Source: an uncultured Collinsella sp. (GTDB lineage: Bacteria; Actinomycetota; Coriobacteriia; Coriobacteriales; Coriobacteriaceae). Taken from it: a stretch of 33,448 nt of DNA. Shown here one piece after another: positions 1 through 7,719 of the stretch. A model generated the notes under the pieces. That model was not told the origin of the DNA, ran no database searches, and saw only the letters and a list, made by a program, of their open reading frames with translations. Each line of letters opens with the position of its first letter. Positions within the stretch are counted from its first letter, which is position 1. A program made the translations under genes and the position numbers. The stretch is taken from contig CAAELZ010000087.1 of NCBI GenBank assembly GCA_900756945.1, positions 1 through 33,448 on the forward strand, given 5' to 3'.

Positions 1-2
1 CA

Positions 3-125
3 CCATTTAAGAAAGTTACCGAGAAAATAATGACTGAGTTTTCGGATTTGAATCTATGCCCAATTAACAACCGTCAGGGAATTGTAATTGATGGTGAAGG
101 TTCAAAGGTAATTTGCAAAGACTAA
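3..125 (+). CDS. C-terminal fragment of an unknown protein, cut by the window start
   Basis: An open frame enters from the left edge and runs 40 codons to a TAA at 123-125. The visible tail contains NNRQGIVIDGEG and ends VICKD. I do not recognise the family. The stretch is clearly richer in A and T than everything to its right, so it probably belongs to acquired DNA, in keeping with the transposase and recombinase remnants that follow. No terminator is obvious after the stop. It could be a genuine gene end or part of a broken gene; only the upstream sequence would tell. Confidence 0.4.
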   Translation, partial: PFKKVTEKIMTEFSDLNLCPINNRQGIVIDGEGSKVICKD

Positions 126-240
126 TTTGATAATTCCAGTTTGCTGTACTCGTTCCTAGCAGGGTTTGGGGCAGGCACGCTCCAACAAGAAGCTGTCCCA
201 AAGGGGCAAGAATGGGGACTGCGGACGATTTCTTGGGCCG

Positions 241-474
241 TCACGCGGCCCTTCCCAGCGCGGAGCGGAACTCGGACGGCGTGCGGCCGCCGAGCGCGTC
301 GCTGCGCCTCTCCGTATTGTAGCGGCCGATCCAGCCCCCGAGCTCCTCGATGAAGCTGGCGGGGGTCCAGTCCGACCAGTCCCTGCCGTGCCAGAACTCC
401 TTCTTGAGCAGGCCGAAGAAGCCCTCCATCGCGGCGTTGTCCGGGCTGCAGCCCTTGGCGGACTGGATTGGCTA
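241..474 (-). pseudogene. IS3-family transposase (OrfB), C-terminal remnant
   Basis: The minus frame encodes about 77 residues of the DDE integrase core end of an IS3/IS150-type transposase: SAKGCSPDNAAMEGFFGLLK, with the catalytic Glu in the following KKE, then a GRYNTERRSDALGG-type segment and a normal-looking end before the stop at 241. In this frame an upstream TAG stands at about 475, and nothing similar to the N-terminal DDE part (the two Asp-bearing segments) is present. The gene is therefore a 3' remnant and cannot make active transposase. The first ATG inside it (427-429) is not a real start. The element's 3' end probably lies between 130 and 240, but I could not define a terminal repeat. 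Confidence 0.8.
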
Positions 475-569
475 CACTGATGTGGACAGTTCCGGGAGGG
501 GCGCAAGAGACGGGAAGGCCGTGTGCGCGTTCCTGCGCGAGGGCCGCGGGGAGGGGCTGCCTGGGTACG

Positions 570-690
570 GCGCCTGTCAACTCGGTCTACGTCTTTGATG
601 ACCGGGTCGTACTCAATATCAACTTCACGGATGATGCCAAAACGGTCACCCGTGAGGAAGTGTTGGGTTCGAGTGCTATGGACAATGTTC
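570..690 (+). pseudogene. Large serine recombinase, C-terminal tail remnant
   Basis: The plus frame reads APVNSVYVFDDRVVLNINF, then TDDAKTVTREEVLGSSAMDN. This pattern (V-N-S-V-Y-V-D-D, hydrophobic strand, D-x-x-K-T-V-T-x-E-E-V) is the usual C-terminal end of resolvase/invertase-type large serine recombinases carried by conjugative elements and phages. The catalytic domain and zinc ribbon are absent; upstream sequence in the same frame is low-complexity and does not look like recombinase. The tail converges on, and slightly overlaps, the 3' end of the DUF523 gene on the other strand. Family assignment is from pattern memory only, on about 40 residues, so it is a moderate call. Confidence 0.5.
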
Positions 691-1137
691 CAGCATGCTG
701 GGATCGAATTCGCTTGCGGGAATCACGCGGTACCCATGGCGCAGAAGCAGGTCGACGAAAACGCCGTTGCCCGCGGTAAGCATGCCGCTGAATGTTCCGT
801 CGTAGATGCGACCCGCGCCGCACGAGGGGCTACGATCCTGAAGGATGCACGCGGCGATCCCGGACGGCCCGCCCGCCTGCTCGCACATATCGAGCGCACG
901 TTGAGCACCCAGGCGAAACTCGCGATCGACTGAGATGCCCTCGCAGGTGCGGACCTCACCATCCACAATCTCGGACGGCCTGCGCGGCGTGGGCAGGCCG
1001 CCAAAGACCTCGGGACACACTAGCAGGACCTCGGTCCCCGTACGTTCGCAAGCCTCGACCAACTCGCGATGGTAATTATCGAGCCCGTTATATTTACAGC
1101 TCTCGCCCATCAAACAGGCGCTCACCACGATCTTCAT
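676..1137 (-). CDS. DUF523 family protein (YbbK-like)
   Basis: This is a 153-residue protein starting MKIVVSACLMGESCKYNG. The conserved Cys at residue 8, the CPEVFGGLPTPRRPSEI block and the CILQDRSPSCG block are the hallmarks of DUF523, a small cysteine-containing family of unknown function found widely in bacteria. The frame can be extended to a GTG at 1179, but that extension reads through the hairpin at 1157-1193, so the ATG at 1137 with GGGGA upstream is preferred. It follows ftsH on the same strand, separated by that hairpin. Its 3' end meets recombinase debris on the opposite strand but the protein itself appears whole. Function cannot be stated from sequence. Confidence 0.85.
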   Translation of the reverse strand: MKIVVSACLMGESCKYNGLDNYHRELVEACERTGTEVLLVCPEVFGGLPTPRRPSEIVDGEVRTCEGISVDREFRLGAQRALDMCEQAGGPSGIAACILQDRSPSCGAGRIYDGTFSGMLTAGNGVFVDLLLRHGYRVIPASEFDPSMLEHCP

Positions 1138-1156
1138 GTACATCATCCCCAAACCA

Positions 1157-1193
1157 AACGCCCCATTTGAGATGGACACTCAAATGGGGCGTT
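1157..1193 (-). terminator. 15-bp perfect hairpin between ftsH and the DUF523 gene
   Basis: Arms 1157-1171 and 1179-1193 are perfectly complementary (AACGCCCCATTTGAG on the plus strand) around a 7-base loop. On the minus strand it follows the ftsH stop by about 20 bases and is followed by CGTTTGGTTTGG, a weak T-tract. It probably ends or attenuates the ftsH transcript just before the DUF523 ribosome site. Confidence 0.7.
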
Positions 1194-1212
1194 CGACACT
1201 GCGCAGCCAGCC

Positions 1213-3120
1213 TTACTGCTGCTTTGGCATCAGCGGATTCTCGCGCGTGAGAAGATTCATGAACTCCTCGCCCGTGATCGTCTCCTTCTTGTACAGATAA
1301 CGAGCCAGCTCGTGAAGCTTAAACTTGTTCTCCTTCAGGATCTGCAGAGCGCGATCGTGCGCATCCTCGATCAGCTTGGCCACGATCGCATCCACGCGCT
1401 CGGCTGTACCGGGAGCGCAGGTGAGCGACGTGTCCTGGTTGAGGTACGCGTTTTGGACGGTGCCGAGTGCCATCATGCCAAACTCATCGGACATACCAAA
1501 GCGCGTCACCATGTTGCGAGCGAGCTTGGTGGCCTGCTCGATATCGTTGGCAGCGCCGGTCGTCATCTCACCAAAGATGAGCTCCTCGGCAGCACGTCCG
1601 CCGCAATAGACGGCGAGCTTGTCCAAGACCTCCTGGCGCGTGGTCAGGAAGCGCTCGTCCTCCTCGACCTGCATGGTGTAGCCCAGAGCGCCGCTTGTAC
1701 GGGGAACGATCGTGATCTTGGTAACCGGTGCCGAGCCCTTCTGGCGTGCGGCAACGATGGCGTGGCCGATCTCGTGGTAGGAGACGACCTGCTTCTCGTG
1801 GTCGGACAGCACCGTGGACTTACGCTGCTGGCCGGCGATGACGACCTCCACCGACTCCTCAAAGTCATCCTGAGTCGCGCGTTTGCGACCCTCGCGGACG
1901 GCGCGCAGGGCGCCCTCGTTGATGATGTTGGCCAGATCGGCACCCGAAGCACCAGGCGTGGCGCGGGCGATCGCGGTCAGATCGATCGGGGGCTGCGTCT
2001 TCACGCTCTTGGCGTGCAGCTCGAGGATGTTCTTGCGGCCGGTCAGGTCGGGCAGCTCAACGGGAATGCGGCGGTCAAAGCGGCCGGGGCGCAGTAGAGC
2101 GGGATCGAGACTGTCGGGGCGGTTGGTTGCGGCAAGGACAACGATACCCTTGTGGTTATCGAAGCCATCCATCTCGGTCAGCAACTGATTGAGCGTCTGC
2201 TCGCGCTCGTCGTTGCCGCTAAAGCCGCCGCCATCGCGCTTCTTACCGATGGTATCGATCTCATCGATAAAGACGATACACGGGGCCTTTTCCTTGGCCT
2301 GCTTAAACAGGTCACGAACCTTAGCAGCGCCGCGACCAACAAACATCTCAACGAACTCAGAGCCCGAAATGCTAAAGAACGGAACACCGGCCTCGCCGGC
2401 AACAGCCTTGGCAAGCAGGGTCTTACCGGTACCCGGAGGGCCAACAAGAAGAGCGCCGCGCGGCAGTTTGGCGCCGATTTCCTCGTAGCGCTGCGGTTTC
2501 TCCAAAAAGTCGACGACCTCCTTGAGAGACTCCTTGGCCTCTTCCTGACCGGCGACATCCTTAAAGGTCACGCCCACGTCCTTGGAAGCAATCACGCGCG
2601 CGCCGGACTTACCCAGTCCACCGCCGCCAAAACGGCCGCCGCCAAAGTTCATCGACGGACCGTCATCGCCCATGGCCTTCTTCATACGGCGGTTGAGCCA
2701 CCAACCGATGAGGAAGAAAATCGCCATGGGAAGAACGAGCGTGAGCAAGTAGTAGGTCATCAAACCCGAGTTTTTATCGGGAACGACCGACTCCAGCGAA
2801 GCGCCAGACTCAAGCACGCGATCGGTAAAGCCCGCATCGTTCGGCACACCGGTCGTCTTATAGGCGATGTTCTCGTCCTCGCCCTTCTTGGTGTAATAAA
2901 TCGAGTAATCGTCCGTGTTGTACTCGACCTTGTCGACACTCTTCTTATCGAGCGCTTTGACAAACGTCGAGTAATCGGTCTTCGTAATCTGCTGCGTGTG
3001 ACCGATGTTAGGGAACAGAACGGTCGAGAGCACGAGGTAGACGACGAAGGCGATGAGCACGTAGAGGATCATATTCCGTCTACGTTTATTGTCATCCATC
3101 TCCATCTGCTTGAACTCCAT
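1213..3120 (-). CDS. ftsH: ATP-dependent zinc metalloprotease FtsH
   Basis: A 635-residue membrane-anchored AAA+ protease that degrades misfolded and regulatory membrane proteins. Two membrane segments lie at about residues 17-36 and 122-142, enclosing the small extracytoplasmic domain. A Gly-rich linker is followed by the AAA module with Walker A GPPGTGKT (227-234), Walker B IVFIDEID (about 282-289) and the pore motif FVEMFVG. The zinc site is HEIGH (449-453), with Ile where most FtsH proteins have Ala, and a third ligand Asp in TTGAANDIEQAT. Length is normal. The ATG at 3120 has no clear ribosome site; in-frame ATGs at 3105 and 3099 follow GGAG and may be used instead. It is divergent from the broken corrinoid adenosyltransferase gene. 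Confidence 0.95.
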   Translation of the reverse strand: MEFKQMEMDDNKRRRNMILYVLIAFVVYLVLSTVLFPNIGHTQQITKTDYSTFVKALDKKSVDKVEYNTDDYSIYYTKKGEDENIAYKTTGVPNDAGFTDRVLESGASLESVVPDKNSGLMTYYLLTLVLPMAIFFLIGWWLNRRMKKAMGDDGPSMNFGGGRFGGGGLGKSGARVIASKDVGVTFKDVAGQEEAKESLKEVVDFLEKPQRYEEIGAKLPRGALLVGPPGTGKTLLAKAVAGEAGVPFFSISGSEFVEMFVGRGAAKVRDLFKQAKEKAPCIVFIDEIDTIGKKRDGGGFSGNDEREQTLNQLLTEMDGFDNHKGIVVLAATNRPDSLDPALLRPGRFDRRIPVELPDLTGRKNILELHAKSVKTQPPIDLTAIARATPGASGADLANIINEGALRAVREGRKRATQDDFEESVEVVIAGQQRKSTVLSDHEKQVVSYHEIGHAIVAARQKGSAPVTKITIVPRTSGALGYTMQVEEDERFLTTRQEVLDKLAVYCGGRAAEELIFGEMTTGAANDIEQATKLARNMVTRFGMSDEFGMMALGTVQNAYLNQDTSLTCAPGTAERVDAIVAKLIEDAHDRALQILKENKFKLHELARYLYKKETITGEEFMNLLTRENPLMPKQQ

Positions 3121-3197
3121 CTACTGGGGTTGATAATGCTAACTAGAATACCCAACCCGGCCGGCGATAAACCGACGCCGGGCACGAAAGGATAGAG

Positions 3198-3683
3198 ATG
3201 GCATCACTCGAAGTCGGCAAGGTTCAGATCTATACGGGCGACGGCAAGGGTAAAACCACGGCCGCGCTGGGACTGGCGATGCGCGCCACGGGATATGGGC
3301 TCGACGTACTCATGCTGCAGTTTGCCAAGAAGCTGCACTGCGCCGAACATGACGCAGCACCTCGATAGGAGCTACGCATCGTACAGGCCGACCGCGACAC
3401 GCCCGAAGCCTGTGCCACACAGATCATGGAGCTGGCGCGGGAGCAGATTGGCCAGGTCGACGTGCTGATCTTGGATGAGCTGGGAGAAGCCATGCGACGG
3501 GGCTTTGTGACGCGCGAAGATGCCGAAGCGTTGATCGCGATGAAACCGACCACCACAGAGCTCGTGCTCACCGGCCGCGGATTGCTGCCCCTCGCCGACC
3601 TTGCCGACCTAGTAACCGAAATGCGCCCCGTCAAACACTACTTCGACGAAGGCCTCCTAGCCCGCCAAGGCATCGAATACTAG
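3198..3683 (+). pseudogene. cobO: Corrinoid (cob(I)alamin) adenosyltransferase, interrupted by in-frame TAG
   Basis: The ATG at 3198 with an AAAGGA ribosome site begins VGKVQIYTGDGKGKTTAALG, the P-loop start of the CobA/CobO/BtuR family, which adenosylates cob(I)alamin or cobyrinate diamide. After 56 codons a TAG stands at 3366-3368. The same frame resumes at once and carries the rest of the enzyme: VDVLILDELGEAM (the Walker B-like segment), LVLTGRGLLPLADLADLVTEM and VKHYFDEGLLARQGIEY, to a stop at 3681-3683. No frameshift is needed, so a single substitution (for example a Leu codon TTG to TAG) would explain it. The residue string before the stop is short compared with typical family members, so a small deletion is also possible. 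The reading would otherwise give 161 residues. Confidence 0.85.
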
Positions 3684-3708
3684 CCATTGCGGACGTCCCC
3701 AATGGCTA
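3681..3708. terminator. Bidirectional hairpin holding both stop codons
   Basis: Arms TAGCCATTG (3681-3689) and CAATGGCTA (3700-3708) are complementary around GACGTCC-containing loop sequence. The first three bases are the stop of the plus-strand adenosyltransferase pseudogene and the last three the stop of the minus-strand MATE gene, so one small palindrome ends both. The right part, GACGTCCCCAATG, is shared with the larger palindrome at 23880-23935, so this is also a dispersed repeat. Confidence 0.6.
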
Positions 3709-5055
3709 GGCAGTGGCGCGGCCTAGCCAGTTGCCGCTGTGATGATAGACGGTGAACATCGTGGCCGTAATGAGCCACGTTACGGGGTAGACCAGCAGTA
3801 GATGCTCGAGCGACGGATCGAAGGGCATGATCGCAAACACCCAGATCACCCTCAGGACTACGGTGCCAAAGATGGTGAGCACCATGGGCTGAAAGCTCAC
3901 GCCGGCGCCGCGGATGGAGCCCGACGCGTTCTCGATAATCGAGAAAATTGCGTAGAACGGTGCAATGAAATGGATGATGGTCGTGGTGTAGCCCGAAATC
4001 GAGGCGTCGTCGATAAACAGACGCGAGAGCGGACCCGAGAACACCAGCAGCACGGCAGACAGGCCACCGATAAGCACAAATGAAAGCACGAGCGACGTGT
4101 GGTATCCCTTTCGCATGCGATCGTAATTGCGCGCACCAAAGTTCTGCGCCGAGAACGTAGTAATCGACACACCAAGCGCCTCTGTCACCATCCAGATAAT
4201 GCCGTCCAGGCGACCGGAAAGACCCCAAGCGGTCGTGACATCGGCTCCAAACGAGTTGACCGACACCTGAATCAAAACGTTGGAGATCGAATACGCCGCA
4301 GACTGAACGCCCAGCGGCAAACCGCACGAAAGCATGCTCTTGCAGATACCGGGGTCAATACCGAGCTTGGAGAGCGAAAGACGCCACGCACCCGGAGCGC
4401 GCATCATGCGGATCACAATCATCGTGGCATTGGTGCAGATAGTCAGCGCCACCGCGATACCGCAGCCCAGCGCTTCCATGTGCAGCACGGCGACAAAGAG
4501 AATGTCGAGTGCAACGTTGACGACGCAGCCGGAGGCAATAATGACCGCCGGACCACGCGTGTCGCCCACGGCGCGCAACAGCGCCGTCCCCATATTGAGC
4601 AGCAGCGCCGCAAACATGGCGGCAAAGTAGCAGCGAGCATAGGCTACGCCCTCGGCCAAAAGCTCGTACGGCGTATTCATCAAAACGAGCATGGGCTCGA
4701 CAAGCACCACGCCAAGAATGGAAACGACGATACCGCCCACGAGCGCAAGCGCCATGGCCGTATGGACCGAACGACTCAAGCGCTCGTCGTCGTGCTGACC
4801 AAAATACTGCCCCGTAATAACGGCACAGCCGGCACCCACGCCCACACAAAAACCGACGCAGAGCTCGGTGAGCACCATGGTTGCCTGAATACCGCCCAGT
4901 GCGAGCTTGCCGCCAAACTGACCAACGATATAGGTACCGATAAGCGTGTAGGCCTGCTGAAAAAACGAACTAAAAAAGATGGGGACGCACAGCGACAGCA
5001 ATTGCTGCCAAATAACGCCCTGCGTTACATCGATAGCCGTAGATTTCTTAGCCAC
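3706..5055 (-). CDS. MATE family multidrug/solute exporter
   Basis: A 449-residue integral membrane protein of the MATE (MatE/NorM, DinF-like) family, which exports cationic drugs or metabolites in exchange for Na+ or H+. The sequence has about twelve hydrophobic segments in two similar halves; the N-terminal half has the P-IFFSSFFQQAYTLIGTYIVG signature of the first helices and the second half repeats it around GLPLGVQSAAYSISNVLIQ. Length is normal. The GTG at 5055 is chosen because GGGGAGGG lies just upstream; a TTG at 5088 would add 11 residues. Substrate cannot be read from sequence. It stands alone, convergent with the adenosyltransferase pseudogene. Confidence 0.9.
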   Translation of the reverse strand: MAKKSTAIDVTQGVIWQQLLSLCVPIFFSSFFQQAYTLIGTYIVGQFGGKLALGGIQATMVLTELCVGFCVGVGAGCAVITGQYFGQHDDERLSRSVHTAMALALVGGIVVSILGVVLVEPMLVLMNTPYELLAEGVAYARCYFAAMFAALLLNMGTALLRAVGDTRGPAVIIASGCVVNVALDILFVAVLHMEALGCGIAVALTICTNATMIVIRMMRAPGAWRLSLSKLGIDPGICKSMLSCGLPLGVQSAAYSISNVLIQVSVNSFGADVTTAWGLSGRLDGIIWMVTEALGVSITTFSAQNFGARNYDRMRKGYHTSLVLSFVLIGGLSAVLLVFSGPLSRLFIDDASISGYTTTIIHFIAPFYAIFSIIENASGSIRGAGVSFQPMVLTIFGTVVLRVIWVFAIMPFDPSLEHLLLVYPVTWLITATMFTVYHHSGNWLGRATA

Positions 5056-5180
5056 ACGCCCTCCCCAAAAGCGCACGTCAACCGACAAAACAGCAATTTA
5101 AAACCAAAGCCAAAACCAGCTTAGCACCGACTGGCGGCGACCGAAACACCCCGAATCAGAGCGCGGTTCGAGATATCTGC

Positions 5181-6095
5181 CTAGTGATACAAACCCGGCT
5201 GGTAGTGGTACTCGTTGCTCACGTGCGGGCACAGCTGCCAAAAGGCGACGGCGCTCGCCGCGGCCACGTTGAGCGAATCGACCCCGTGCGCCATCGGAAT
5301 GCGCACGGCTCGGTCGCAGCCGGCAATGGTCTTGGCGCCCAAGCCGGCACCCTCGGTACCCATAAAAATCGCCAAGCGATCAATCTTCTGCAGCACGGGA
5401 TCGTCCAGCGACACCGAATCATCCGTCAACGCCATGGCGGCACACGAAAAGCCGGCATCGTGCAGCGCCGCCAGCCCATCATGCGGCCATACGCGCGCCT
5501 CGCTGCCAATGCGCGTCCAGGGCACCTGGAACACCGTGCCCATGCTCACGCGGGCCGAGCGACGGTACAGCGGGTCACAGCAAGTGGGGCTCACCAAAAT
5601 GCCATCGACGTTCAGCGCAGCCGCCGAGCGGAAAATCGCGCCGACATTGGTGTGGTCGACAATGCCCTCGAGCACGCACACGCGCACCGGGCGCTCACCC
5701 GCCGCCTCGACGACGCCACTCAAGAACTCGGCTACCGGAATCTGGCGTGGACGACGGAATGCCGCGAGCGCACCGCGCGTCACGTTAAAACCCGTCAGCT
5801 GCTCCATGAGCTCCATGGAGGCAACGAACACAGGAACCGGACCCGCGCCCTCGCGCACAACCAGGCGCTCAAACAGCGGCATCATCTGATCGAGCCAGCG
5901 TTCGCCCAAAAGAAAGCTCACCGGCTCGTATCCGGCGCGCACCGCACGCTCGATGACCTTGGCGCTCTCGGCGATAAAAATGCCCTTCTGCGGCTCCAGC
6001 ACGCAGCGAAGCTCACGCTCGGTCAGTCGCACGTAGGCATCGAGCCGCTCGTCCTCGAGCGAATCGATTCGCAGCACCTCAACGGCATCAGTCAT
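5181..6095 (-). CDS. SpoU/TrmH-family RNA 2'-O-methyltransferase
   Basis: A 304-residue putative SAM-dependent RNA ribose methyltransferase. An N-terminal substrate-binding part (about residues 1-120, with GIFIAESAKVIERAVRAGYE) precedes the SPOUT knotted domain. Its three family motifs are visible: DHTNVGAIFRSAAAL, LAIFMGTEGAGLG and VRIPMAHGVDSLNVAAASAV. This arrangement fits the TsnR/AviRb/TrmH-like group that modifies 23S rRNA or tRNA; the exact target is unknown. The ATG at 6095 begins MTDAVEVLRID; an ATG at 6128 would add MCCKEGCGLAA, and neither has a convincing ribosome site. It lies downstream of thyA-folA on the same strand, separated by 109 bases and a hairpin. Confidence 0.88.
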   Translation of the reverse strand: MTDAVEVLRIDSLEDERLDAYVRLTERELRCVLEPQKGIFIAESAKVIERAVRAGYEPVSFLLGERWLDQMMPLFERLVVREGAGPVPVFVASMELMEQLTGFNVTRGALAAFRRPRQIPVAEFLSGVVEAAGERPVRVCVLEGIVDHTNVGAIFRSAAALNVDGILVSPTCCDPLYRRSARVSMGTVFQVPWTRIGSEARVWPHDGLAALHDAGFSCAAMALTDDSVSLDDPVLQKIDRLAIFMGTEGAGLGAKTIAGCDRAVRIPMAHGVDSLNVAAASAVAFWQLCPHVSNEYHYQPGLYH

Positions 6096-6141
6096 AGCAG
6101 CCAGCCCGCACCCTTCTTTACAGCACATCTATACCAAACGA

Positions 6142-6160
6142 GGCGACGCTAAGCGCCGCC
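6142..6160 (-). terminator. Possible terminator after folA
   Basis: GGCGACGC (6142-6149) and GCGCCGCC (6153-6160) pair with one G-T over a 3-base loop, 45 bases after the folA stop on the minus strand. The following T-run is poor (TCGTTTGG), so termination here is only a possibility. Confidence 0.35.
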
Positions 6161-6204
6161 CCATGCATTCAATCAACCCGATGATACCGTTCACGCCAGG
6201 CGAT

Positions 6205-6723
6205 TTATGCCTCAACGCGACGATACGTCACGAACTCATAATCGAGACCCTCGTCACCCTCGCCCGAGGCAATCGTGGCAACCCCGCCACGCCGCGCAAT
6301 CTCCCACGCGGGATCGGCGTCCAAGTCGGGAAAGTACGTGTCCACGGGATGGACGCAGTGGTTATGCGTGACCTCGGCCTCCACGCAGCACGGCAAAAAC
6401 TGACGATACACCTCGCCACCGCCGATCACCCACGCAACGGGCTCATCGGCAACCGCAGCGAGCGCTTCGTCGACGCTATGCACCACGTCGACGCCCTCGG
6501 CAGCAAAGCTCTCGTCACGCGTGAGCACGATATTGCGGCGGTTCTTGAGCGGACGCCCACCGGGATAACTCAGCAGGGTCTTGCGTCCCATAATAACCGG
6601 GCACCCTTTGGTGCACGCCACAAAATGGCGCATGTCGGCGCGATTGGACACCACCATGTCGCCCTCGCACCCAATGCCCCAGTCATCGCACACGGCGACA
6701 ATGGCAGAAAGCTTACACGTCAT
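6205..6723 (-). CDS. folA: Dihydrofolate reductase
   Basis: A 172-residue enzyme that reduces dihydrofolate to tetrahydrofolate with NADPH, regenerating the cofactor oxidised by thymidylate synthase. The family pattern is clear: KLSAIVAVCDDWGIGCEGDM near the start, DMRHFVACTKGCPVIMGRKT (cofactor-binding segment), SYPGGRPLKNRRNIVLTRD and WVIGGGEVYRQFLP. The segment VSNRADMRHF stands where most enzymes have an L-P-x-D-M stretch, a modest departure. The ATG at 6723 is preferred, with AGGTG ahead of it overlapping the thyA stop; a GTG at 6732 would add three residues. It starts 9 bases after thyA, so the two form a thymidylate operon. Confidence 0.95.
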   Translation of the reverse strand: MTCKLSAIVAVCDDWGIGCEGDMVVSNRADMRHFVACTKGCPVIMGRKTLLSYPGGRPLKNRRNIVLTRDESFAAEGVDVVHSVDEALAAVADEPVAWVIGGGEVYRQFLPCCVEAEVTHNHCVHPVDTYFPDLDADPAWEIARRGGVATIASGEGDEGLDYEFVTYRRVEA

Positions 6724-6732
6724 GCGCGTCAC

Positions 6733-7581
6733 CTACACCGCAATGGGGATGTTCTTGACCTGCGGGCCGTGCTCATAACCCTCGACGATCAGGTCGTCGG
6801 TCGTAAACGCATAGAAGTCATGCACATCAGGGTTAAGCGTTACCTTGGGCGCGGCAAACTGCGGACGCTCGATAAGCTCGCGGACGATATCGACATGACG
6901 GTCGTAAATGTGGGCATCGGCAATCACATGCAGCAACTCGCCGGGAATCATATCGACCGATTGCGCGACCATCATCAGCAAGATGGCGTACTGGCACACA
7001 TTCCAGTTGTTCGCGGCCAAAATGTCCTGGCTGCGCTGGTTGAGAATCATGTTGAGCGTCGGTTTGTCATCCTGCGGGCGCTGCGTCACGTTATACGTCA
7101 CGCTGTAGGCGCACGGATACAGGTGCATCTCGGACAAATCGCTAAACACATAGGTATTCGTCATAATGCGGCGGCTGTACGGCGTGTTCTTAAGGTCGTA
7201 CAGAACGCGGTCCATCTGGTCGAAATCGCCCTCGGCATAATGGCTCTTCTGCCCAATCTGATACCCGTAGGCCTTACCGATGGAGCCGGTCTCGTCAGCC
7301 CACTCATCCCAAATATGGCTGTTGAGGTCATGCACGTTATTGGACTTCTTTTGATAGATCCATAGGATCTCATCCATGGCAGATTTGAGAGCCGTACGAC
7401 GCAGGGTAAGCGCCGGAAACTCCTCACGCAGGTCATAGCGTGCCGTAACGCCAAAGTTTTTAATGGTATAGGCAGGGGTGCCGTCCTCCCACACCGGACG
7501 GACCTTTTGGCCCTCGGTGGTGGTGCCATGGTCCAGAATATCGCGGCACATGGTTACAAACTGTTGATCAGCCTTGCTCAT
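6733..7581 (-). CDS. thyA: Thymidylate synthase
   Basis: A 282-residue enzyme that makes dTMP from dUMP using methylene-tetrahydrofolate. It starts MSKADQQFVTMCRDILDHG behind an excellent AGGAGGG ribosome site. Visible motifs: Arg-containing RYDLREEFPALTLRR, the W-x-DEW-ADETGSIGKAYGYQ block, the catalytic Cys in SEMHLYPCAYSVTYNV, QRSQDILAANNWNVCQYAILL (the dUMP-contacting N) and HVIADAHIYDRHVD. The catalytic block reads LYPCAYSV, where ThyA proteins commonly have L-P-P-C-H. Upstream frame extension to 8151 is an artefact of overlap with the divergent gene. A TACAAT at 7616-7621 (minus) is a plausible -10 box with only a weak -35. Confidence 0.96.
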   Translation of the reverse strand: MSKADQQFVTMCRDILDHGTTTEGQKVRPVWEDGTPAYTIKNFGVTARYDLREEFPALTLRRTALKSAMDEILWIYQKKSNNVHDLNSHIWDEWADETGSIGKAYGYQIGQKSHYAEGDFDQMDRVLYDLKNTPYSRRIMTNTYVFSDLSEMHLYPCAYSVTYNVTQRPQDDKPTLNMILNQRSQDILAANNWNVCQYAILLMMVAQSVDMIPGELLHVIADAHIYDRHVDIVRELIERPQFAAPKVTLNPDVHDFYAFTTDDLIVEGYEHGPQVKNIPIAV

Positions 7582-7666
7582 TGACCCTCCTGTCAGTTGC
7601 CTACAAGCGAGATTCATTGTAGCCCAGGCGCACGCGGCCCCACAGCCCAAACATAAGCCCTTGTTT

Positions 7667-7682
7667 TCTGACATATGCCAGA
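7667..7682. promoter_or_regulatory. Palindromic operator candidate, distal copy
   Basis: TCTGACATATGCCAGA is a CATATG-centred inverted repeat with one mismatched pair. It lies just upstream of the likely -35 box of the DUF134-NifX gene. Its twin at 7720-7735 is centred 53 bases away, about five helical turns, so both could be held on one face of the DNA by one regulator. Confidence 0.55.
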
Positions 7683-7688
7683 AATCTC

Positions 7689-7716
7689 TTGCGTAAATCT
7701 GCACGTTCGTTATTCT
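7689..7716 (+). promoter_or_regulatory. Probable promoter of the DUF134-NifX gene
   Basis: TTGCGT (7689-7694) and TATTCT (7711-7716) are separated by 16 bases and lie between the two palindromes. This is a moderate match to a sigma-70 promoter; the start of transcription would be near 7723, inside the proximal palindrome. Confidence 0.4.
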
Positions 7717-7719
7717 ATT

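Noticed and set aside
122..580. 152-codon minus frame and 116-codon minus frame across the transposase remnant
   Set aside because: They are other frames over the IS3 fragment; only the frame ending at 241 gives a recognisable transposase.
1138..1179. Earlier GTG start for the DUF523 protein
   Set aside because: It would begin within the hairpin and add residues not typical of the family; the ATG at 1137 is followed at once by the conserved opening.
3155..3185. CCCGGC/GCCGGG inverted repeat between ftsH and the adenosyltransferase
   Set aside because: The stem is only six bases with a long loop in GC-rich DNA; chance is likely.
3366..3368. TAG as a pyrrolysine codon in the adenosyltransferase
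   Set aside because: No pyl genes are seen, the family needs no pyrrolysine, and a point mutation is simpler.
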